Assembly (NCBI GenBank): GCA_031413635.1
Contig: JANOFM010000222.1
Coordinates: 1-11,053 of the forward strand
Length of the DNA: 11,053 nucleotides
From: SZUA-430 sp031413635
Lineage (GTDB): Bacteria; Pseudomonadota; Alphaproteobacteria; Micropepsales; Micropepsaceae
Reading direction: 5' to 3'
Within the stretch, counting starts at the first letter, position 1. Each line of letters begins with the position of its first letter. The notes under the pieces were generated by a model. That model saw only the letters and a program-made list of their open reading frames with translations, did no database searches and was not told the origin of the DNA. Made by a program: the position numbers and the translations under genes. Shown here in pieces: positions 1 through 6,314 of the stretch.

Positions 1-882
1 GGCCTCTAGCGCCCGCTTGACGACGTCCACCATGTGCACGGAGAGAGGCAGATGGAATTCGCCATCGGCCTTCATCTTCGGGATGCAAATCGCCTTCTTG
101 TCGAGGTTGACCCACGCCCTTTGAAGGCTGGCCACCGTGCCCGGACGCAGGCCGCTGAACAGCCCCAGTTCAATCATGGCGCGGCGGGAGGGGTTTTCGA
201 CTAGCTGCAAGCGCGGCCACCACCGCGCCAAGTCGGTGACGCTGTGGTCGCGGGCCTTCTCCGGGTTGAGGTCTACCTTCTTCGCTGGATTGCTGGCCAG
301 CTTCACGTCGTCGTCCGCCTTCTTCAGCAGCCGGTTATAGGCCGCGCGAAAATCCATCATCACTTGGTTGGCAATGCGCGGGCCGTTGTCCTGGGTGATC
401 TTCGTGTGCCGTTCCTCGCAGGTCTTGCCCTTGATCGCTGTGACGGGCAGCGGCAGCCAGTCGCCTAGTTACTTGTCGCGGCGGTATTTCATGTCCTTGA
501 TGGTGCGGTCAGGCGCGCCCTTCTTGGTCTGCAGAAAGGTGGCATGAGCCAGAAACATCTGCTCGACCGTGGGCGCGGCGTTGCCCGCGCGGGCGGCCGA
601 ACGGTCGGCGTCGGGATCAACACCCGCCTTTATCTGGTCGATCACGGCGCGGGCCAGCCGCTGGGCCACCTTCAATTTTAGCTGGGCCGTGGCACCAAGG
701 GTCTTCGCGACCGTGCGCACGTACCGGCGCTCTTGATAGAGGTCATACTGAACCTTGTAGGACGCGCCCTTCTTCCCAACGACGACCATCAGGCCTTTGA
801 CTTGTGTGTCCCGGATAAGGCGCGGCTCGCCCCCATCGTTGAGATCGTCCACATCCTTCTGCGTGAGACGTTGTACTGGCAT
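1..882 (-). pseudogene. P4-type tyrosine integrase, interrupted by an in-frame stop; 3' end outside the window
   Basis: This is a site-specific recombinase of the tyrosine family that would insert and excise the element lying to the left. The start is ATG 880-882, with a GAGGGG ribosome site 5 bases before it; an upstream in-frame ATG at 1047 would overlap the att site and has no support. Residues 1-137 match the DUF4102 arm-binding domain (RLIRDTQVKGLMVVVGKKG; IKAGVDPDADRSAAR) and then enter the core-binding domain. Codon 138 is TAA (469-471). The same frame then continues for 156 codons to position 1 without another stop: LGDWLPLPV, then SGLRPGTVASL with the first catalytic Arg (codon 246) and the beta-hairpin Lys region IPKMKADGEF (codons 269-271). 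The HxxR and Tyr motifs would lie beyond position 1. The lost residue was probably Tyr (family motif resembling YLGDWL) or Gln. A sequencing error is the main alternative. Confidence 0.88.
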
Positions 883-899
883 AACGCGCCCCTCTGCTT

Positions 900-940
900 G
901 AACCGTGTGGCTGTGCGGGAATGAACCGCTTACGAACCGC
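900..940. repeat. GAACCG(C) direct repeats between integrase and attachment site
   Basis: GAACCG occurs at 900-905 and GAACCGC at 923-929 and 934-940. The last two copies are 11 bases apart, about one helical turn, and the first is 23 bases further away. They lie just upstream of the integrase start on its coding strand, in the 165-base stretch between int and the tRNA fragment, which holds no gene. The same stretch contains a perfect 10-base palindrome, GCAGATCTGC, at 983-992. Arm-type integrase or excisionase sites often look like short direct repeats in this position, but that role is inference; three short repeats can also arise by chance. No convincing -35/-10 pair for int was found here. 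Confidence 0.35.
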
Positions 941-1047
941 GTCGGTGCGCGCTGCAATCCCCGAGCCACGGCCACTTGGCGGGCAGATCTGCGGATTTGC
1001 AATGAATTGAGGGTGCGGTAGGGTGCCAGGGGGCTGGCCCGGAACAA

Positions 1048-1092
1048 CTTCTAAGCAGTGGGTCGGAGGTTCGATTCCTCCCGGGGTCACCA
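1048..1092 (+). other. Attachment-site junction: 3' fragment of tRNA-Arg(UCU)
   Basis: The bases fold as the 3' part of a tRNA. The anticodon loop CTTCTAA (1048-1054, anticodon TCT) is followed by the 3' anticodon-stem strand GCAGT (1055-1059), a 5-base variable loop (1060-1064), a perfect T-arm GGAGG/TTCGATT/CCTCC (1065-1081), the 3' acceptor strand CGGGGTC, discriminator A and an encoded CCA (1090-1092). The five bases before 1048 do not pair with GCAGT, and no D-arm or 5' acceptor strand precedes, so this is not a complete gene. A tRNA 3' end cut at the anticodon loop beside a P4-type integrase is the expected product of integration into a tRNA gene. The intact, reconstituted tRNA should lie at the other end of the island, left of the window. 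The expected 5' acceptor strand is G(A/G)CCCCG. Confidence 0.85.
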
Positions 1093-1181
1093 GCCTTCGC
1101 CAATAGCGCGGCTTCAGATGGCTTACGCCGGCCACGCGCTTTGGGTTAAGGTCGCGGCCTGGATTTCCCGGAGTGTCTGAA

Positions 1182-1901
1182 ATGAACTTGAGAATGTTGG
1201 CGGGTGTCGTCGTTGTCGTGGCGCTGATCGCGGGTGCTTACCTGTTTTTGCAAGGGCAAGCACGCCAAGCTCCCGAGGGTGGCGATGCCATCGCATCGAC
1301 ACTCAAAAACCCGATGGGCGATGCGCCTGATTCGAACGATCCGGGCGAGAAGGACTACAAAAAGGGGCGCTATCCAGAGGCGGTCGCCTATTGGACGGCC
1401 CAAGCCGCCAACGGCAATGCGAACGCCGCGTACCGGCTGGGCGTCGAGCATATGGACGGCAAAGTGGTCAAGCGCGACTTCGCCAAGGCGTTGCAGTACC
1501 ACCGGAAAGCAGCGGAGGCAGGCAATCCGATGTCGATGTTCGATGTCGGGACGATCTACGAATACGGCTACGGGGTGACGAAGGAAATCGTGCAAGCCGC
1601 GCTTTGGTATGGGCGGTCGGCCCAGTATGGTTTGGCGCAGGGGCAATACAATTACGCTACCATGCTTGAGGCCGGCGACGGCATCGCGAAAGACGAGGTC
1701 GAGGCCTATAAGTTTTTCATCCTTGCCGCGCGCGGCGGCTTTACCGGCGTGCCCTACAACAACCAGACCCTGCGTATCGATCGCAACGCGCCGTTGCCGA
1801 CACAGTTGCTGGAACGCAAGTTAAGCCGCGAGCAACTCGCCGACGGGCGCCAGCGCGCCGACGACTTCAAGGTGGCGAGCGGACCGCTGAAGGCCGAATG
1901 A
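1182..1901 (+). CDS. Sel1-repeat protein with N-terminal membrane anchor or signal peptide
   Basis: This 239-residue protein starts with a hydrophobic stretch (about residues 5-23) that acts as a membrane anchor or signal peptide; GQA at 25-27 could be a cleavage site. After a loose linker come Sel1-like (TPR-related) repeats of about 36 residues, roughly 79-114, 115-150 and 152-187, with the typical A-x-x-LG / G-x-G-V-x-K-D / AxxW/YxxxAA pattern. A degenerate first unit covers 58-78 (KKGRYPEAVAYWTAQAANG). Such repeats are protein-binding scaffolds, so the protein most likely sits in the periplasm or on the inner membrane; its partner is unknown. ATG 1182 is preferred over the in-frame GTG at 1173 because GGAG (1170-1173) lies 8 bases before it. 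The stop overlaps the start of the next gene (ATGA), which suggests translational coupling. It is the first host gene after the att junction. Confidence 0.87.
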   Translation: MNLRMLAGVVVVVALIAGAYLFLQGQARQAPEGGDAIASTLKNPMGDAPDSNDPGEKDYKKGRYPEAVAYWTAQAANGNANAAYRLGVEHMDGKVVKRDFAKALQYHRKAAEAGNPMSMFDVGTIYEYGYGVTKEIVQAALWYGRSAQYGLAQGQYNYATMLEAGDGIAKDEVEAYKFFILAARGGFTGVPYNNQTLRIDRNAPLPTQLLERKLSREQLADGRQRADDFKVASGPLKAE

Positions 1902-3205
1902 CGGAGTGGACGAATTGGTCGGGGAGGGTCCGCGCGAACCCTCGCGATAGTTTCAAGCCCAAGAGCGAAAGCGAGATCGTTGCGGCCGTGCGCGACGGCA
2001 CAGCGCCGGTGCGCGTGGTGGGCTCGGGGCATTCGTTCACGGCGCTGGGGCAGACGAGCGGTTCTTTGATTTCGCTCGACGACCATCAGGGTGTTGTTGC
2101 CGCCAGCGGCAAGGATTTGACCGCAACGGTTCGGGCGGGGAGCAAGATTCACGCGTTGGGCCGGCCGCTGTTCGACGCGGGCGTGGGTCTGAAGAACCAA
2201 GGCGATATCGACCGGCAGACGATCGCTGGCGCGGTCGGCACCGGCACGCACGGCACGGGGCCGACGCTCGGCAGTCTGTCGGCTGAGGTGAAATCGTTCC
2301 GTTTGGTCGCCGCGGACGGCCAGACGCTCGATTGCTCGCCAACGTCGAATGCCGATGTTTGGGAGGCGGGGCGCGTTTCGTTCGGGTCGCTGGGGGTGAT
2401 GAGCGAAGTCACGCTTGGCGTGCGCAAGGCCTACAAATTGCGCGAGCGCAATTGGCTGATGCCGGCCGGCGACTGTTGGCGCGATCTTGCAAAGCTGCGC
2501 GACGGCCACCGGCATTTCGAGTTTTTTTGGTTTCCCTACGCCGGCGAGGTGGTCGCCAAGTCGCTCGTCGATACGGACGAAGACGTTGCAGCGCCGTTGA
2601 GTTCGGACGAGATGCTGGCGCGCGGCGCGCGCGTGACGGCCGATCAACGGACGTTCAAATACGGCTGCGAAGTGGCGCGGGTCGTGCCGCGGCTGTCGGC
2701 AAGGCTGCAGCGTTTGTTCACCAAGGGGGCGATGGGTACGTCGTCGCGGGCGCGCTGGAGCCACGAAATCTTTCCAAGCCCGCGCAACATCAAATTCAAC
2801 GAGATGGAATATGCGGTGCCGGCGGCCAACGGCGCGGACTGCATTCGCGAGATCGCCGAGGTCATTCGTGCGCGGAAGATCGCAGGCGTTTATCCGCTGG
2901 AGTTTCGTTTCGTGAAGGCCGACGACATATGGCTGTCGCCGTTCTACAGGCGCGACGCGGTGACGATCTCGGTGCATCAGTATCATCGTCAGAGTTACGA
3001 CGAATTGTTCGGCGCGGCAGAGGTCATCTTCCGGCGCTATGGCGGGCGGCCGCATTGGGGCAAGCTGCACACGCTCAAGGCCGTCGATTTCGAGAAGCTC
3101 TATCCGCGCTTCGGCGATTTTTGCGCCCTGCGCGCACGACTCGACCCCAAAGGCAAATTCCTCAATACTCACCTTGCCGATATTTTCGGAGGGGCTCATG
3201 GCTAA
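1898..3205 (+). CDS. FAD-binding oxidoreductase, D-arabinono-1,4-lactone oxidase (ALO) family
   Basis: This 435-residue flavoenzyme belongs to the vanillyl-alcohol-oxidase fold, ALO/gulonolactone oxidase/alditol oxidase branch. The N-terminal FAD domain carries VVGSGHSFT (residues 40-48); the His at 45 aligns with the one that binds FAD covalently in several relatives. It is followed by the glycine-rich GAVGTGTHGTG (111-121). The C-terminal ALO domain holds the HWGKLH motif (386-391, the HWxK signature) and ends with LDPKGKFLNTHLADIF. Family members oxidise sugar lactones or polyols, often passing electrons to oxygen; the substrate cannot be read from the sequence. No signal peptide is visible, so it is probably cytoplasmic. 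The ATG overlaps the TGA of the Sel1 gene by 4 bases, and its own 3' end overlaps the next gene by 8, so the three form an operon. Length is normal for the family. Confidence 0.92.
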   Translation: MTEWTNWSGRVRANPRDSFKPKSESEIVAAVRDGTAPVRVVGSGHSFTALGQTSGSLISLDDHQGVVAASGKDLTATVRAGSKIHALGRPLFDAGVGLKNQGDIDRQTIAGAVGTGTHGTGPTLGSLSAEVKSFRLVAADGQTLDCSPTSNADVWEAGRVSFGSLGVMSEVTLGVRKAYKLRERNWLMPAGDCWRDLAKLRDGHRHFEFFWFPYAGEVVAKSLVDTDEDVAAPLSSDEMLARGARVTADQRTFKYGCEVARVVPRLSARLQRLFTKGAMGTSSRARWSHEIFPSPRNIKFNEMEYAVPAANGADCIREIAEVIRARKIAGVYPLEFRFVKADDIWLSPFYRRDAVTISVHQYHRQSYDELFGAAEVIFRRYGGRPHWGKLHTLKAVDFEKLYPRFGDFCALRARLDPKGKFLNTHLADIFGGAHG

Positions 3206-3410
3206 AGTGCGCAGGCGGGGGCGGCGGGTGCTCTCGGTTCTCGGAATTCCTACCGCGGTGTCGGCTGCCGCATTTGCCTATGTGGCCGACAATCACTTCG
3301 CGGCGGCCGGTGTCGGCGCGGTGATCGGGCTCGTGATCGGCTTTGCGATTTTGGCGTTCCCCAATCTCGATCGCGGCGGTCCGGAGGACTCGGACGACAT
3401 GTTTCACTGA
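3198..3410 (+). CDS. Small two-helix membrane protein, function unknown
   Basis: This 70-residue protein has a very basic N-terminus (MAKVRRRGRRV), two predicted hydrophobic helices (about 11-30 and 36-54, the second rich in Gly, Val and Ile), and a short acidic tail ending EDSDDMFH. The charge pattern favours both ends in the cytoplasm. The start ATG 3198 follows CGGAGGGG at 3188-3195, a strong ribosome site embedded in the end of the oxidoreductase gene; the reading frames overlap by 8 bases. I do not recognise a family. The overlap suggests cotranslation with the FAD oxidoreductase, and a role as its membrane partner is possible but speculative. The 10-base gap to the convergent gene at 3421 leaves no room for a separate terminator. 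Confidence 0.75.
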   Translation: MAKVRRRGRRVLSVLGIPTAVSAAAFAYVADNHFAAAGVGAVIGLVIGFAILAFPNLDRGGPEDSDDMFH

Positions 3411-3420
3411 GGCGCGGTCT

Positions 3421-3642
3421 TCAAGTTTCGATGTGGGCGACGATGTCGCCCTCGCTCACCGCATCGCCTTCCTTGACGACGATCTCGACCAGTGTGCAAG
3501 CCACCGGCGAGGAGACCGGAATTTCCATTTTCATGCTTTCGAGAATGACGATCGGTTCGTCCTCGGTCAGACGCTGACCCTTTTCGGCAGTGATCTTCCA
3601 GACTTTGCCCGTGATTTCAGTTTTGACGGTGCTGCGTGCCAT
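3421..3642 (-). CDS. Free-standing biotinyl (biotin carboxyl carrier) domain protein
   Basis: The whole 73-residue protein is one biotinyl/lipoyl-attachment domain. The motif ILESMKMEIPV places the biotin-acceptor lysine at residue 38, centred in the typical MKM hairpin, with the usual glycine turns (TGKVWKI; KEGDAVSEGDIV). Such stand-alone domains resemble the biotin carrier subunits that shuttle carboxyl groups in acyl-CoA or urea carboxylases, but no biotin carboxylase or carboxyltransferase gene is nearby, so the partner is unknown. Its start lies 3 bases after the hisI stop, so it is the last gene of the metC-hisI cluster. A lipoyl carrier is less likely: MKM is the biotin-type signature. 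It is much shorter than the AccB subunit, lacking the N-terminal extension. Confidence 0.88.
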   Translation of the reverse strand: MARSTVKTEITGKVWKITAEKGQRLTEDEPIVILESMKMEIPVSSPVACTLVEIVVKEGDAVSEGDIVAHIET

Positions 3643-3645
3643 GGG

Positions 3646-3993
3646 TCAGGCGAGCCTTGCTTGAGAGAAAAAGCATGTCGGTGCACCGGTGTGGCAGGCG
3701 GGGCCGCTTTGTTCGACCTTCAACAACAGCGTGTCGCCGTCGCAGTCGATCCAGGCTTCGACGAGACGCTGGGTGTGGCCGGAGGTTTCGCCCTTGCGCC
3801 AAAGCTCGTTGCGCGAGCGCGACCAATAGGTGACGTCGCGCGTGGCGAGTGTGCGGGTGAGCGCCTCGCGGTTCATCCACGCCACCATGAGGACGCGGTT
3901 GTCGTCGGCGTCTTGGGCGACAGCGGCGACGAGGCCTTGAGCGTCGAATTTGACGGTGGCGATGAAGGCGTCGGGGGAGAGTGGTTTGTTCAT
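3646..3993 (-). CDS. hisI: Phosphoribosyl-AMP cyclohydrolase
   Basis: HisI opens the purine ring of phosphoribosyl-AMP in the third step of histidine synthesis; it is a cytoplasmic Zn/Mg enzyme. The 115-residue protein shows the full signature: VLMVAWMNREAL (34-45), YWSRSRNELWRKGETSGH (56-73), the metal-binding DCDGD (83-87), and GPACHTGAPTCFF with Cys 100 and 107 as zinc ligands together with Cys 84. There is no fused HisE (phosphoribosyl-ATP pyrophosphatase) domain, so that function must be encoded elsewhere. Start ATG 3993 lies 9 bases after the metC stop; its ribosome site is weak, which suits coupling to metC translation. It is not in a larger his operon here, and the link to metC and a biotin carrier has no obvious pathway logic. 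Confidence 0.95.
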   Translation of the reverse strand: MNKPLSPDAFIATVKFDAQGLVAAVAQDADDNRVLMVAWMNREALTRTLATRDVTYWSRSRNELWRKGETSGHTQRLVEAWIDCDGDTLLLKVEQSGPACHTGAPTCFFSQARLA

Positions 3994-4002
3994 CCTAGTT
4001 TC

Positions 4003-5175
4003 TTATCCCGCCTTCTTCAACCTCTCCAACCCCGCGTCAAGGTCGGCGATTAAGTCCTCAACCGCTTCCAACCCGGCGTGTATGCGGATCATGGGTCCAT
4101 TGTGTTCGAATTTTGTGGCCGAGCGATGGGGGTGCGCGGGCACGATGAGGCTTTCGTAGCCGCCCCAGCTCCAGCCCATGCCGAAGAGTTCCATGTGGTC
4201 GAGCATCGCAGCGACCGCCGCTTTCGAGCAGGGTTTCAGTTCCACGCCGAACAAGCCCGAGGCGCCCTTGAAGTCGCGCTTCCAGAGTTTGTGGCCAGGG
4301 TCGTCCGGCAGAGCGGGGTAGAGAATGCGCTCGACCAGCTTGTGTTTGCGCAGCCATTCGCAGAGCTGCAACGCGGTTTGCTGATGCTGTTTGAGGCGCA
4401 CCGCCAGCGTGCGCAAGCCGCGCTGGCCGAGATAGATGTCGTCGGGGCCGACGCAGAGGCCCAGATTGCCGTGCGTCGAGCGCAGTTGCTTGTAGTGTTT
4501 GGCGTTCGCCGTCACGGTGCCCAGCATCGCGTCGGAGTGGCCGACGATGTACTTTGTCGCCGCCATCAGCGAGATGTCCACGCCATGGCCAAGCGCGTCG
4601 AAGAAGAACGGCGTCGCCCAGGTATTGTCCAGGATGACGGCGATGTCCTTGGCGCGAGCTGCGGCGGCGATGGCGGGGACGTCTTGGATTTCGAAGGTGA
4701 GCGAGCCGGGACTCTCCAAGAATACCGCGCGGGTGTTGGGCTTGAACAGGCTGACAATCCCAGCGCCGATCAACGGGTCGAAATAGGTCGTGGTGACGCC
4801 GAAACGCGACAGCGTCTTGTCGCAAAAGATGCGCGTTGGGCTGTAGACCGAATCGGTGACCAAGACTTCGTCACCCGCCGAGGCAACGCTGAGCAGCGCC
4901 AGCGTGCACGCTTGAAGGCCCGAGGGGCACAGCACCGTTCCCGCGCCACCCTCCAGTTCGCAGATCGCGTTCTCCAGCGCCTCGATCGTGGGGGTTTTGC
5001 GGCGGCCGTAGGGGTAGGGTTGGCCCTGATTCTCCAGCGACTCCATCGTCGCGTGGAGCATAGTCGAGGCGTGGTAGACGGGCGGGTTGACTAGGCCGTG
5101 GTGGTCGCGGGGGACGCGTCCGGCTCCGACGACCCTGGTTTCCGGGCGTTTTGTGCCGTTTGCGGGCTTAGACAT
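4003..5175 (-). CDS. metC: Cystathionine beta-lyase (PLP-dependent Cys/Met metabolism family)
   Basis: MetC cleaves cystathionine to homocysteine, pyruvate and ammonia in methionine synthesis; it is cytoplasmic and uses pyridoxal phosphate. The 390-residue protein has normal length. Visible motifs are YPYGRRKTPT (54-63), the phosphate-binding CPSGLQA (83-89), an active-site Tyr in DSVYSPTR (108-115), DNTWATPFFF (183-192, Asp contacting the PLP ring), and SLMAATKYIVGHSD (202-215) with the PLP-binding Lys at 208. The DNTWATP/ATKYIVGHSD pattern fits the alphaproteobacterial MetC branch; cystathionine gamma-lyase or another family member cannot be fully excluded. Start ATG 5175 is followed at once by SKPANGTKRPETRV; GGGAG lies 11 bases upstream on its strand. 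It heads the cluster metC-hisI-biotinyl protein and is divergent from aapJ. Confidence 0.9.
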   Translation of the reverse strand: MSKPANGTKRPETRVVGAGRVPRDHHGLVNPPVYHASTMLHATMESLENQGQPYPYGRRKTPTIEALENAICELEGGAGTVLCPSGLQACTLALLSVASAGDEVLVTDSVYSPTRIFCDKTLSRFGVTTTYFDPLIGAGIVSLFKPNTRAVFLESPGSLTFEIQDVPAIAAAARAKDIAVILDNTWATPFFFDALGHGVDISLMAATKYIVGHSDAMLGTVTANAKHYKQLRSTHGNLGLCVGPDDIYLGQRGLRTLAVRLKQHQQTALQLCEWLRKHKLVERILYPALPDDPGHKLWKRDFKGASGLFGVELKPCSKAAVAAMLDHMELFGMGWSWGGYESLIVPAHPHRSATKFEHNGPMIRIHAGLEAVEDLIADLDAGLERLKKAG

Positions 5176-5267
5176 CTGGCCTGGCTCTCCCTATCTTGCG
5201 CGCCGGACTTCACCGTGCCGCATTCGCCCGGTCATCTGCAATCCTGGTTCTTCGAAAGGTATTTTGT
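5176..5267. promoter_or_regulatory. Divergent metC / aapJ intergenic region
   Basis: These 92 bases separate two outward-facing operons, so both promoters and any shared control must lie here or in the gene ends. I see the aapJ ribosome site (AAAGG near 5255-5259) and the metC one (GGGAG on the minus strand near 5187-5191). No -35/-10 pair close to consensus is visible on either strand, and I find no SAM-II-like riboswitch pattern ahead of metC. The role is inferred from gene layout only. Confidence 0.5.
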
Positions 5268-6287
5268 ATGCGCCTTCTGGTTTCAGCCGCGCTGTTGTTC
5301 CTGGGATTGGCCGCCGTGCCGGCGATGGCCGCGAACTCGCCCACGCTCGAGAAGGTGAAAAAAAACGGTTACCTGCGCTGCGGCGTCTCGGAGGGCCTGC
5401 CAGGCTTCGGCCAACCCGACAACAAGGGCGTTTGGACCGGCCTCGACGTCGATTTCTGCCGGGCGATCGCATCGGCGATCTTTAACGATCCGATGAAGGT
5501 GCGCTTCACCCCGACCTCGGCCAAGGTGCGCTTCACGGCGCTGCAGGCGGGCGAGTTCGATTTGCTGTCGCGCAATACGACGTGGACGATCAGCCGCGAC
5601 GTGCAATTGGGGCTCGAGTTCATCGGAGTGATTTATTACGACGGTCAAGGTTTCCTGGTGCCCAAAAAGTTGAACGTGACCAGCGCCAAGCAGTTGAACG
5701 GCGCCAATGTGTGCACGAATACCGGCACGACGACGGAATTGAACCTCGCCGACTATTTCCGCGCCAACAACCTGAAATACAAGGTCATCGCGTTCGAGAA
5801 AAACAACGAGGTGATCGCGGCCTACGACGCCGGGCGCTGCGACGCCTACACGACGGACGCCTCTGGGCTTTATGCGGAGCGGTTGAAGCTGAGGGTGCCG
5901 GGCGATCACATCATCCTGCCCGAGATCATTTCGAAAGAGCCGCTGGGACCCGCCGTCAATCAGGGCGATCCGCAATGGGCCGATCTGGTGCGTTGGACGC
6001 TGTTCGCGCTGTTGAACGCAGAGGAGCTTGGCGTCAATTCGAAGAACGTCGACCAGATGCTGAAATCGCCGAACCCGGAAACCCGCCGCCTGCTCGGCGT
6101 CGAAGGTGCGTTTGGCGAACCGATGGGATTGACGAAAGACTGGGTCGTGCGCATCGTCAAGCGCGTGGGCAATTACGGCGAAATTTTCGAGCGTAATGTC
6201 GGCCAGGGCTCGCCGCTGAAAATCAAACGCGGGCAAAACGCACTGTGGAAGAACGGCGGCCTGCAATACGCGCCGCCTGTGCGTTAA
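5268..6287 (+). CDS. aapJ: General L-amino acid ABC transporter, periplasmic binding protein
   Basis: AapJ captures amino acids in the periplasm and delivers them to the AapQMP importer. The 339-residue precursor starts at ATG 5268, which gives a clean signal peptide (about 1-21, cleavage after AMA) and follows AAAGG; the longer reading from 5196 would bury the signal peptide. The mature part is a family 3 solute-binding protein: LRCGVSEGLPGFG, GLDVDFCRAIASAIF, and the AapJ/BztA hallmark LLSRNTTWTISRD, followed by ANVCTNTGTTTELN and the ligand-binding AYDAGRCDAYTTDASG. The C-terminal part (VGNYGEIFERNVG) also matches AapJ. A gap of 27 bases leads to aapQ. The Rhodobacter name would be bztA; ligand range (broad versus Glu/Gln/Asp/Asn) is not readable here. 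Confidence 0.93.
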   Translation: MRLLVSAALLFLGLAAVPAMAANSPTLEKVKKNGYLRCGVSEGLPGFGQPDNKGVWTGLDVDFCRAIASAIFNDPMKVRFTPTSAKVRFTALQAGEFDLLSRNTTWTISRDVQLGLEFIGVIYYDGQGFLVPKKLNVTSAKQLNGANVCTNTGTTTELNLADYFRANNLKYKVIAFEKNNEVIAAYDAGRCDAYTTDASGLYAERLKLRVPGDHIILPEIISKEPLGPAVNQGDPQWADLVRWTLFALLNAEELGVNSKNVDQMLKSPNPETRRLLGVEGAFGEPMGLTKDWVVRIVKRVGNYGEIFERNVGQGSPLKIKRGQNALWKNGGLQYAPPVR

Positions 6288-6314
6288 GCGGTGTGCGACA
6301 TTGAGCTTTAAGTA

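Noticed and set aside
883..1047. N-terminal extension of the integrase back to ATG 1047
   Set aside because: The extra 55 residues do not resemble the family, while ATG 882 has a good ribosome site and starts with the typical domain edge (LTQKDVDDL).
743..1135. Minus-strand ORF of 130 residues containing TPGGIEPPTH across the tRNA fragment
   Set aside because: That peptide is what a tRNA 3' end gives when translated backwards, a well-known false gene. The ORF also overlaps the integrase start in another frame.
1754..3199. 481-residue antisense ORF opposite the flavoenzyme gene
   Set aside because: It is rich in Arg, His and Pro with no recognisable domain, and is the expected mirror of a G+C-rich gene with strong third-base bias. 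The same holds for long antisense ORFs at 5283-6485, 6576-7493 and 7409-8587.
3343..4053. Plus-strand ORF of 236 residues opposite hisI and the biotinyl gene
   Set aside because: It is a shadow of two firmly identified minus-strand genes and resembles no known protein.
5176..5267. SAM-II type riboswitch ahead of metC
   Set aside because: Such elements occur before methionine genes in alphaproteobacteria, but the expected pseudoknot sequence pattern is not seen on the metC strand and the leader is very short.
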